64,000 bases of DNA, taken from contig JASANH010001213.1 in assembly GCA_030248295.1 (NCBI GenBank), positions 1 to 64,000 on the forward strand. The letters are read 5' to 3'. Below the pieces are notes generated by a model that saw only the letters and a list, made by a program, of their open reading frames with translations, searched no databases and was not told where the DNA came from. Each line of letters opens with the position of its first letter. Within the stretch, counting starts at the first letter, position 1. This document shows, piece by piece, positions 12,691-22,949 of the stretch. Made by a program: the position numbers and the translations under genes. The stretch is from Mesodorylaimus sp. YZB2_4. Taxonomy: Eukaryota > Nematoda > Enoplea > Dorylaimida > Dorylaimidae.

Positions 12691-13554
12691 TTCGCATGCA
12701 TTATTCAAATCCATGAGCCAAGACCAAGAGTTTACTAGTAAGATTTTCCCTACCAATCTCTGTATACCGTTTCGAATCGCCCGTTCTTATATCGTTTTAG
12801 AACATGCTGAGCCACTTCCTCGCAGTTTTGTAAAAGATTCCTTGCAGTTTGTGGTAACTGTGGTGTTAGAGTAAGGCGGGTTTTTTTTTCAGTTTCACAG
12901 AATCTTTTTCAGAAGATAGAGTTTTACTTTTTCCTCTGCCAGTAAAAGCATTCAGATAAGCACCAAAACCACGTGCCAAAACCGACCAGACATAAGTGAC
13001 ATTTTATTGAATATTGAGCAAGCGAAAATAAGTCGTCAATATTGAAAAAATTTTGTTCGAACTTTTAGTCATGTCACGTCATGTGTGTGAGGGAAAGGGT
13101 CAGTAGGATTAGTAAAGCGAGATGGTCCACTCCGTGTTATGGTAATATGAAAAAGAATTACAATGTAGACAGTGCTTGACCCTTGGCTTTCTTTTTTGAA
13201 CAAAACAACCTTCTACTCAAGCTTGGCTCTTCAGCTCGCAAGCTTATGAAGTAATCCACTCCGTAATCCGACCCAGTCAAGGGCAGGCAAAAGGAAGCTC
13301 GTGAAAATTCATGTTTTTCAAGGAAAGGAGACGTTCTTTCTTCTCACTGAGACACACGCCCGGGCTCACGCTAGAAATATGATTCCACATATCACATGCC
13401 AGTTTATTCGAAGACTGGTTGTAGACGATACTTTTCTGATGCATGTGTATATTCTGATTACAAGTCTCCAAAATTTTCTTCAGTTCTTTCTTCCCTTATC
13501 GTCAGATTTTCTCTCCTTTATGTCATCTTTGTTTCCTCAGTCTTATGCTGAAAG

Positions 13555-14502
13555 CTATACTAGCACAGGGGGGTAACCTTGGGGAATGCGAGAGTGCTAT
13601 GATATGCAGTCCCCATGTAAAATAAGGTTGGCATACTTCATTTTTCTCAGATCCGTTTCATTATTCGAATTTTCAGAGAAAGTCGAGTTGCACGCACTTC
13701 GCGCGCTTTTGCCTGTGATGCGCAGGATACCAGAGTACTGTAACCGCAGCAATTTTCAGTAACATTGGTAAAAAATGGGCGGGAACTATTTTGTTTTTAG
13801 TTTCTTCGAGATTTTACAATTTACTTGATCTTCTTGTTGATTTTTGAAAGAAAGTAGCGCTTTCGCCGAATTTATGTTGGTCAACAATAATGTGGCATAT
13901 GTTTACTCTCCCATTTTTGTGTTGGAACAGTAAGGGCTCAATGGCAACAAAATAAACTTTCAGACAATAAACTAAAAAGGAGGATAATTTTTTATTGACG
14001 TCTGAAAATTAATACACATAATTATAAGTAATAGAAAATTTTGGAAATGCAGAAAAATCAAAGCAGATGTATTTCTCTGCTAAAGCATGTAAGTACTGTA
14101 TTTTTGTACCCCTAGAATAAACAGTTGGGCTTGGGAACGAAAAATTGTCAATATGTGGCATACATACTTCTTACCAACTTTCGTGCTAATTTTATTCCAT
14201 TAGATCGATTACGTTTTTAAACCCCGAAGAAACTAAGAAAAAAATAGTTCCCACTTATTTTTTACCTATGTTAATGCAATTCGTTAAAGTTACAGTACCC
14301 TGCTATCCTGAGCATCACAGGCAAAAGCGCGCGAAGTGCGTGAAATTACTCTTTCTCTGAAAATTCGATTTTCGCGTTATTTAAAGTAATGATACGGATC
14401 TGGGCAAAATGAAGTATGCCAACCTTATTTTACACGGGGACTGCATATCATAGCACTCTCGCCTTCTTCAAGGTTACCCCCCCCCCCCCTGTGCTAGTAT
14501 AG
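13555..14502. mobile_element. Foldback element with long terminal inverted repeats (948 bp)
   Basis: The two arms (about 13555-13810 and 14215-14502) are inverted copies. They share CTATACTAGCACAGG at the tips, then GTAACCTTG, a segment with GCACTTCGCGCGCTTTTGCC, and TAGTTTCTTCG further in. The middle 400 bp is AT-rich with no reading frame. The flanks are GCTGAAAG (13547-13554) and CTTGAAAG (14503-14510), a possible 8-bp target duplication with two mismatches, as expected for hAT-like elements. The poly-G/C run in the arms differs greatly in length (6 versus 14). No transposase is encoded, so it is non-autonomous. Confidence 0.8.
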
Positions 14503-15203
14503 CTTGAAAGAAAATTTTGTCTGTGTCAGACTGATTCAGAAAGGTCTCAATGCGCTGCAGCCACACATTATTTCATTCGTGCCATTTATCCACTCTAGTG
14601 ACCTGCACAGTAAACGCTACTGTTGTCAGCCTCTGAACTGTCGTCTCCTCGAACGATGACTGAGCCAATATCTTCTGCTTCCTCTGGCAAGACGTGATGC
14701 GATGGATCAGAGTGCACCTAGCGTGCTTACGCCTATGCAGAATCCCAATGCCTCAATGTCGGGATTGGGATCCTGAGCTATCCCTGGTCGCCATCCGCTA
14801 AAAATTTCATCCACAAACTAGCTAAGATTAGTCAAGTCAGTCAACTTTAAAAATCCGCAAAAAAGTACTCCGTAGCATGGCACAAAACAGAGAGTCATAA
14901 TGATCGCTCCCTGTATACCTTCTTTGACAATCATGTGTACAGAATCTTCTCTGGCCAGTTAAAGTTTCAGTGTTTCAAAAAAACAATTTACTATAGCGCG
15001 TCAGCCCAATGTTAGTCCGAAAGGAAGAATGGACAAGATTGGGAGTCGTCCTGTCCAGCCAGACAGGCACGGCCGTATCCATCCTCCGCTTCAGACTTGG
15101 GCGACGGCTGTGGAAAGGAGGGACGGCATACGTGCTCAAGCTACCTGGCGAGACAAGGGGCCGTGTCCACAGAGTCTTTTTGAAATTTTTGCGAAAGGTC
15201 AAT

Positions 15204-15305
15204 TTCGCGTCAATGTCAATGTCAAAGTCAAAAAAATGTTTAACCCCCTGTCAATGTCAATGTCGAAGCCAAAAATTTTTCGAGACCCCTGTCAAAGTTA
15301 AATTG
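15204..15305. repeat. TCAAAG/TCAATG-type minisatellite array 2
   Basis: This second array has the same GTCAATG/GTCAAAG units and the GACCCCTGTC spacer as at 12494-12690, in the same orientation 2.6 kb away. The first foldback element lies between the two arrays. Confidence 0.6.
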
Positions 15306-16285
15306 AAAAACCGACGTCATTTGCCGCGCTACTACACATGTGAAAAATTCGGCTGCCTCACAAGCCGAACTTTGACATGTACGAGTACGTATGAGCGTTT
15401 GGGTTTGCGACCAGTTCTCGCTGACAAGTCACGGCACGGAACGAAAGGAAACTTGTGAACTAATGCAAAAATGCAGTGTTTTTGTGATTTTGCGACACAT
15501 GCAAAGCAAAGGTTGGCATCAAATTTTATCATCCCTGAAAGTACTTACCACAAGGCCTCGACAATATTGGAGAATAGTAAATGAGAAAATGGAATGCAAT
15601 GTGGGATGGAAAATCAGAAAAAACCAAGTATTTTTTAATCGAAATGACGCAGAACTCTTAAGAAACACAGGCAGAAGATTCCTGGTTTTGGACGAGGCAT
15701 ACGAGTATATGTCAGAACAGGTCTTGCAGTATGTCATCTCGTTTATTCATAATTGCAGATTGAAATTCTGTTATTGTTCCATTTTCATTTTTACATAACT
15801 TAAGTATAGAACCAAATAATTTCTTCACCCCTGTTTCTCTAAGGTGATGCAACGTCCACATTTAGAGATATCAGCGGTGTACGCATGGCATGGCTTACCT
15901 TTAGTACATAAAAATATTTACATGACATCTACGCCATTGAGATTTACGAGTATCAAGTTGAATTTGCATGATGCTTTACCCATAATTCAGACCATTTACT
16001 CTATGATTAAAACTGCACTTACTTTGACATGTATCTGTTCTACGTAACTAAAAACTGATGGTTATTCGAAAGTGAGAGGCCCTTGCATATACTTTTAATA
16101 GATTCCTTCTTCTTTGCCCTTTTCTCCATCATGGCAGGTGTTAGGGGAGGACCATACAGTACATCACATTATCGCAGGATAGGTGTTCAATACTATCCCT
16201 GACAAGTTTTGGAGGGCAGTATGAAACGAAATGAGTCAGAAATAAAAAGTGTCTTCATTGATTATACCACTATGCCGTGGCCTAT

Positions 16286-16376
16286 GTACAGTAGAGCGGG
16301 TAGGCGTCTGCCTATCAAGCTGGCCGCACTTACAGGGCAGAGTTCGACTCCCGCCTGGGTAAAAATGATTGTCAAT
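16286..16376 (+). mobile_element. SINE head-like tRNA-derived fragment
   Basis: The segment has an A-box-like part (GCGGGTAGGCGTCTGCC) and a good B-box (AGAGTTCGACTCCC) spaced as in a tRNA. The head resembles that of the 47.7 kb SINE. No CATGAA-type tail follows, so this is a truncated copy or an independent tRNA-derived repeat. Confidence 0.45.
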
Positions 16377-16774
16377 AGATATGCTGCTTAGCCCTTGAGT
16401 GCGCTGTAACTTGGATATGGACAGTGTATGACATGTGGACCATACCGATTTCAGCTATTATGTGTGCACAGCAAAATCTCAAAATTAAAGCGAGTTTTCT
16501 CTTCTTGTGCAGGTGATATACTGTGGTAACTGTGGTGATGTGGTGACATAACTGTGGTGATATCCTGTAAGAGGTCAGCTAAGGGTATGTGTATAGCCTG
16601 TTTGCTCTGGGAATATACACGCCCTCCACGACCGCGTAGGCCGCGTGTACATTCTCAAAGAAAACACAAAGTAGTGAGGCGGAATCTACTGCCCATACTG
16701 CAAAAAATAGCTCGCTTGGCTTTTGCCTGGAGATACTGTATCGTAAATGCTCGTTTATCCCCCCCCCCCCCCCC

Positions 16775-17758
16775 TGTTAGTGCGTAGTATCCTAGGTTGC
16801 CGTATGTGCAAGGTTGCCGACCATCCGGCCTTGCGGACTGTCCAGGGTTGCCAACTGATGTATGAGGATACGGGAGAGCTCAAACCCGTCCTACAGTATG
16901 TTGGCGACTAATAGTAAGACGTGCGATAGGCGCGAAATTCAAACTGTATGAACTGTGCTAAATGCATTTTGATTCTTACCTACAATGGCGTGCCCACAAG
17001 TCCGGCCACATATTCTAAATATCGTTTTTTTACTGTCAAAGCCATATGTTCACTTAAATAAATTGATACTGTTGATACATATTCAGGCACGCTCCCCTTA
17101 GCTCTTTGTCCCATTGTGTAATACACATGCCACATGCAAGTGCCGCTGAATCTAAGGCAATAAGGCATCAAAGCCATTCATGACTGGAGCTCGCGTTCGA
17201 GTATGCAAGAATCTAGGAGTCTGCAAGAATCTCGAAGTGCGTTTCTTGCAGACAATGCAAGAATGTGTTGAGAGCTGGGTGAGGTTTTTCGAAGTCATGG
17301 TTCATTCTGTTATTTCAACCCTCTGCATGGTTGTTCGTCCTCGGACCGCCTGCCTACTCACCGAGGGGGATATATTGATACAGTACAAATAAAAATGATT
17401 AGCCCCAGTTCAACTTTCGCAAACGAGCATGTTATGATTTCCGTTAATTGTGTTCATCTTTCGAGAACACTTTCCGCAACAAATTCCGGAAAATTTTCGA
17501 AAGAAAAGCAGCGCGGTGCCTCTGTTAAATTTTCATCCAATGTGGTACAGTGCGCACAGCTTCCGATAAACTTTCATCACAGAAAATGCATTTGCGCATC
17601 ATATTTTGTATGCTGCAGATGACCATTATTCGGCAACCTAGGACGGGTTCGACCTCTCCCGTATTCTTATACATTCGGCAGCCCTGGACTGTCGGCAAGG
17701 CTGGACAGTCGGCAACCTTGGACACACGGCAACCTAGAACATATTCCCGTTAGTGGGG
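16775..17758. mobile_element. Foldback element with GGTTGCCGA subrepeats (about 1 kb)
   Basis: The left arm (about 16786-16990) and right arm (about 17560-17750) are inverted copies sharing CCTAGGTTGCCGT, CAAGGTTGCCGAC, CTCTCCCGTAT and CCCGTCCTA in order. Each arm carries several copies of a GGTTGCCGA-like unit, typical of foldback elements. A run of 16 C residues lies at the left tip. The interior has no transposase. Exact ends and target duplication are unclear. Confidence 0.7.
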
Positions 17759-18094
17759 ACACCTACTGTATGTACCGCGCCAGTATATTTCGACACCTGC
17801 CATGATGTTCTTCTTCCCCCTCTTCTAAACAAGGAGAGGAAGCATGCGTTGAATGAATTTTCATGAACCAAAATGATGTCCGCTCTCTTTAAAAATAAAA
17901 TCATCAGATTTTTTAGATAACTTTGACGCCAAACTTCGTTGTGCAATATTATTCAATTTCCTTGTCTCATACGCACATGAAATACTATGCTATGTTTTAT
18001 TACTGAACTCTCGAATAAGACTGTTATGCTTAGCAACAAAAGACGCTTAGCTGATATCCATATGACACTGGGCCCCACCTATATTAGCGCGTGA

Positions 18095-18547
18095 TCACAC
18101 GCCGACGATGGCCGCCACTTGGTTGACCGCTCGATTGACCAACAAGGAGAGCGGGAGGAGGAGCATATCGATGACGTCGCTCTTTACGTAGGCGCATATG
18201 GTGTGAGCCACACGCAGTCGCTTGTTGCAGTACTCGATCAACATGAGACATTGCTCGTGCAGCCTCTTCCATTCCAGCAGCTCGGCCATTACCATGTTCA
18301 GGCTATTGATCTTGGTGAAGTCGACCGCAAGCAATTGTTTGGCAATGGTGCCATCCTGGTCGTCCAGTGCCAGCATGCCACGAATGGCCATGTAATCATG
18401 TCGATATAAGTGGGTCAGTGTTTGAGTCTTCTCCACGCGACTTTTAATTCTTTGTAACAGTTCGGTTATACGACCACGTAGCTCGGTTGTGTCGACTGGA
18501 GCATTCATTTGGAAAAAGATAGCTTGAGTTTTTAACTCGAAAACCAC
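18095..18547 (-). CDS. Hypothetical helical protein, 150 aa
   Basis: This is an uninterrupted frame of 150 residues, with a second in-frame Met at residue 14 (MNAPVDTTELRGR) that may be the real start. It is rich in Leu, Glu, Lys and Arg and looks almost wholly alpha-helical. Heptad-like spacing is seen at ELLQRIKSRVEKTQTLTHL and MAELLEWKRLHEQCLMLIEY, and the C-terminus is hydrophobic (VIDMLLLPLSLLVNRAVNQV). No signal peptide and no family motif are recognised. Its codon content is much more regular than that of surrounding DNA, which supports a real intronless gene. The opposite strand has only a shorter 96-residue shadow frame. A role cannot be inferred. Confidence 0.55.
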   Translation of the reverse strand: MVFELKTQAIFFQMNAPVDTTELRGRITELLQRIKSRVEKTQTLTHLYRHDYMAIRGMLALDDQDGTIAKQLLAVDFTKINSLNMVMAELLEWKRLHEQCLMLIEYCNKRLRVAHTICAYVKSDVIDMLLLPLSLLVNRAVNQVAAIVGV

Positions 18548-20574
18548 TCCGAGATCGACAATTTTCTAAAGTGATGGGTGGCTTTTAGAATCAGGGCTTT
18601 TATGGTGATAGCTTTGGTGTGACACGTTGTCAAGCAAGCAGTCGGGGCTCCCTAAATTATTTCATGATTGTCATAGAAACCTGATCGATTACTCGCTCAG
18701 CATGACAAAAAGGACAATCGGAGTGCGCATTGACCAGAGTGTGACTGTCACAATTATCGATACTATCCTTTCAACATGGTCTATCTTGTTGACCTGCTGC
18801 TTATGGTGGAGGCAACAAAAAGATCTCGCAGTTGTGGGCGGTTATGTCATGCGTGCTACACAGGCACCCATAGTGAAATCATTCAGGACTTCCGAAGCTT
18901 GTATATCTGGCTTCGTCGCGATGTAATTGGAGAAATTTTTAGCTCGACAAGCTAATTTAGGGGAAACGCAAAAATGCGCTAACTGTGGTGGCACTAAGAT
19001 AAAAAAATAAAATTTTATTCGCGCTTGTTTGCGTTTTCCAATCACCTCGATAGAATAAATATAATTTACATAGAGTTAGTACTTACTTTTACCTCAAATG
19101 CATCCAAACTTCTGCATATTATGAACGTAAATAGATTTTTCAAAATTACAAAACGCGCCAGTGTCATTTGAACTCGCGTGAATGAGTTCGTTCTCCAACC
19201 GTGTGTTGCCCTAGGATGCTACGACGACTAGATCCAATAATAAATTTTACACAAGTGAAGAGGTCTCCCCATATTCATCAAAATTTAAGAGCAGTTCCAG
19301 CTATAGATCCGAGGAAATCAATACCGGATAGCGCGATGCTTTTAGGCAAAGACAATGTTGCATACCATGGACATTGGTCTGACGAATGACCGCTATTAGT
19401 ACAGATAGGTTCCACAGACATCTCACAAGCCAACTCCGGGAAGAGAGCTGGTTAGTATCTGACTTGGCATTTTACTGAATACAACGATGAATGAAACCAT
19501 ATTAATAGCATGCATTTGTACAGTGCCCCGTGGCATCGCCGCTGTGTCAGAGATCGTAAGTGGGCAAAGGATCCAATTTTTTTGTTAAATTTTGTTACCT
19601 CGCGCCGTATACAGTAGGTGACTAACAGTCCGAAGCAGTCGCGCGGGTCCCAGCGCAACAGCAGCACCTCTACTACGGGCCGGACACCGACTTCCTCTAT
19701 TGGGGCCCGGACGATGGCGGTTGGGCTGTGAACCCAGTCGGCGCTCCTCATAGGGGCTCTCTACTCGTGTGGCTGCTGTCTTTCCCCTCAGAGCACCTCG
19801 ACGATACCGGGTAGTTACTGTGATACGGGCATTTTAAACCGAATGCTGCCGCGCAATTTTCTGTCGACAGTCACTAGGTATGAAAAACACCAGGCCATAA
19901 TCACGAATGGATCCTCACGCACTATAATACTGTAGTCCAATTGTCATGCTTAACAAGGCATGCACAGGCTATACTGTATGCTCTGGACCACGGACTACGC
20001 CCCATGCTGTAGCCCATTTTCCGTCACTTTACCTGTGCCACTGATACAGACTTGTTTTTTTGGTGCTCTATTTGTTCTGATAAGCCAGCTCTGATCAGGC
20101 ATCTATATTAGGAAAGGTATCGATGGGAGGTCTTTTATGTACCCTTTAGTAATTCTTCGTCTATTGTAAAGGAGTCTGGACATTTTCATTCCGTCAGCGT
20201 GCTCACGTTTTGTTCAACTTCGATGGCACGTCTTGCTGGTGCCCGACGTTAACTGATTTACGCCCTCTAAGTCAGCGTATTTTGGGCAAGCATCATACCG
20301 TTAGGTCTGCATGTCACACCCAGCCAACTTTATCACATTAACACGGCCTGGCCCGCAAGGTGCGCGGATTAGGTTCGCGTTCTATTGGTCTATGGTCCGC
20401 GAAATGGTTTATTGGGCCATATCACTGTTTTCCAGAAATTTGAAAATCGTATATACAAAATTTCCTACTGTTAGCAATTTTCTTATTGCAGGACACCCCT
20501 GGCACTGCTCAAACATGTGCGCGGACCTCCGTCCATGGATACACGGCGCAGGATCGACTGCTTAGACTGACGAT
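18548..20574. other. Gene-free stretch
   Basis: About 2 kb with only short overlapping frames on both strands. No repeats or RNA genes were recognised. Confidence 0.35.
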
Positions 20575-21214
20575 TTCGTGTCAAACGGGCCCGCGCATAA
20601 TTCTACAATGGCCCATTACGGCGCCCCTGAAAACGTTCTCAGTAAATATTTGACGACGTCACTTCTTCGCTGGAAATCGTGAAGTGCTCCCGACCAATGC
20701 TAACTGTTTCGACAAAGACAATCACTCGCAGAAGTTAACGGAACTTGGAAATCATATTGATTTTTCCAAAGTGCGATCAACTCGGAAAAATGGCGTTTGT
20801 GGAGTAGTTTGTAATTTGCATCTGCAGCACGAGGGAGCCAGTGAAGTGATACTGACCAACTTACAAGGGAACATCGGCAACCATCAAGTCGAACTTTGGG
20901 AAACGAAAAATTGTTATATGTTCCCAGGTCCAAAAGAGAGCTCTGTGCAAAATATGAGAGACGTCTGGCTACCAGGCCAGCAGTGGTCAGCGTCTAAAGT
21001 CCTGAAGTTTTGTTTGGTAAGGTAAACGCGAAGCGAGTACTGAAGTCCAAAAAGGTAGAAAACGGCCATTGCAAGCTTACAGCGACGAACATACACAATG
21101 ATGAGGGATAGCCAGTGATGAGGTATGGTCATGGTATAACAGGTATGACAGCGAGGTTTTTAATTGCTGACCTCGTCGTGCCAAACAATGCCCGGGCCCG
21201 TTTGACACAGTCCC
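20575..21214. mobile_element. Short-TIR element with 11-bp target duplication (640 bp)
   Basis: The ends carry an inverted repeat, GTGTCAAACGGGCCCG on the left (about 20578-20593) and its complement near 21190-21205. Directly outside, AGACTGACGAT occurs as an exact 11-bp direct repeat (20564-20574 and 21215-21225), which reads as a target-site duplication. Inside, a forward frame of 113 codons runs from 20684 to 21025 and includes VCGVVCNLHLQHEG-like sequence. It has no recognised transposase motif and could be captured host sequence or chance. A 9-11 bp duplication is typical of Mutator-like elements, which would make this a non-autonomous MULE. That assignment is inference. Confidence 0.65.
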
Positions 21215-22571
21215 AGACTGACGATGGTGCTGAAAACGGATACCGCGAATGATATTACCTATTTGTGACACGAATATACATGATATCAAAAAACGGAGAA
21301 CGGCATTGAGGAGGAACTAGGCACTCGCCTATGGGCACCTCGATTTGTTAAAATTATAAAAAAATTAATTTTTTTTGAACTGGAGGTACAGCAGGCCACT
21401 TACATCAGCAAGTTGATGTCTGCTGCAGTGATCACCAAAAATAACTGAAAGCTGGTAAAACATTAACTTAAATAGATGCAAAGCAAGTTCAAATCGATAA
21501 AAATCCGAGCAGAAGTCGATGAAGAGACATCAATTTACGGTCCCGCTCACATTCTCAGTCGAAATAAAGCAAAAAATTTCATTTCCAATTCTTGGGTTAA
21601 TTTTCGAGATTTGACTTTCGGCAAGTACACGAGTGCAGAGAATGCACTAAAACTAAAAGTTATCAGCAGGCACGCTTAGCGCTGCAGCTTTAGCATATTC
21701 AGGTTGCTCGTGTGAAACAGCACAGCTGGTATGCTTCGGGGAGCCAAATTTGGATCTGAACGAATGGGCAGAGATAGGGATGGCTAGGCCACGGATGGAT
21801 GGCATTCGCAAGCACACACTACGCTGGCACACAGTAGTCTATGCAGCTGGGCTGGTAGAGGACTGGACCAGTAAGACAACTGCAATAGCACGAGATTCAC
21901 AATCAGCAGGGGCCAGTTTCACAGTGCGATTCTAATTTTTCACAGTGCAAATTCAGGGCACTATGAGACAGCAACTTGGGACAACGCTGAGACACCAATT
22001 TCGGACGTGTCACGATAGCTGTTCTAGGGGTGCCTTATTCGTAGATTTAGGCACGTCGTAAGACAGGCCTCATCTTGTTTCACAAAAAAAAGTGTGACTT
22101 GAGACATTGAGCAGACCACAAAATTTAACACGGGGAGTAAATACTGTACTTGTAAGCTGGGCACCCATTACTGGTCGAAGTTTGCTGCGCGATTGTATCT
22201 CAATAATTTTACTTCGTCACGAGGATGCCCTGGCTAAGGCAGGCTCGTCCACATTATATGAGCTCAAAAACCTTCCAAATTGGGTTTATTTTATAAGGCT
22301 TACCATGGGTTTTATTGTTTGGGAATCCTCGTGCACAAAATCTGACCGTTCTGTCAGCAGACTGCGCGAACCACATCATTTGTTTTTTCCAAGTCATAAT
22401 TTTGAGTCCACAGAGTTTTGTGTTTTCTGCGACTCTTTTTGGGGATTCTTTCCCATGGGATCATGCTTGCTAGTGACTCTATCACGCGTAGAAGTTTTAA
22501 TTAATACTGTGTCCCCCCCTGTCAAGTGCATGTATTTGCGGGTGAAGAAGGAGTAAAATGATGATAATGGG

Positions 22572-22620
22572 ATTCTGTCGTCCCTTTTTGACCTCAATAA
22601 TTAAAAAGGGACGACAGAAT
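22572..22620. repeat. Perfect 18-bp hairpin
   Basis: ATTCTGTCGTCCCTTTTT (22572-22589) and its exact complement (22603-22620) enclose a 13-nt loop. It lies about 350 bp upstream of the LINE. It may be a tiny MITE or a structured RNA element; nothing further can be said. Confidence 0.7.
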
Positions 22621-22949
22621 TTTAGGTTCAGCTGACGAAGAACCATTTTTACGGCTTGAGAGAGCTGACGCAAAATGCCACAATCTCGAGACGCCCAAAA
22701 AGTTGCTCTAGAAAGATCAGCTCAGAATTGCCATAGATCAAGGGAAATGGCCCTGCGCCTGACAGCGCTGCTGGGAAATAAAGACACTACATAGGGAGTG
22801 TCTTAGGACATGGTCGAGGTCGCCCTGAACTTACTGTATGGTGTCCTGGTGTCCTTGGGTGGGATACCAAGCTGATTGCGAAATGACTTAGGACTGTCCT
22901 ATGATTTGGGACATGCCTTGGGATTTAGAACTGTAAAACTGCTTCCTAG

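Noticed and set aside
15391..16047. Two successive plus-strand frames (15391-15798 and 15844-16047) that might be exons of one gene
   Set aside because: No donor/acceptor pair with good consensus joins them without a stop, and no domain is seen.
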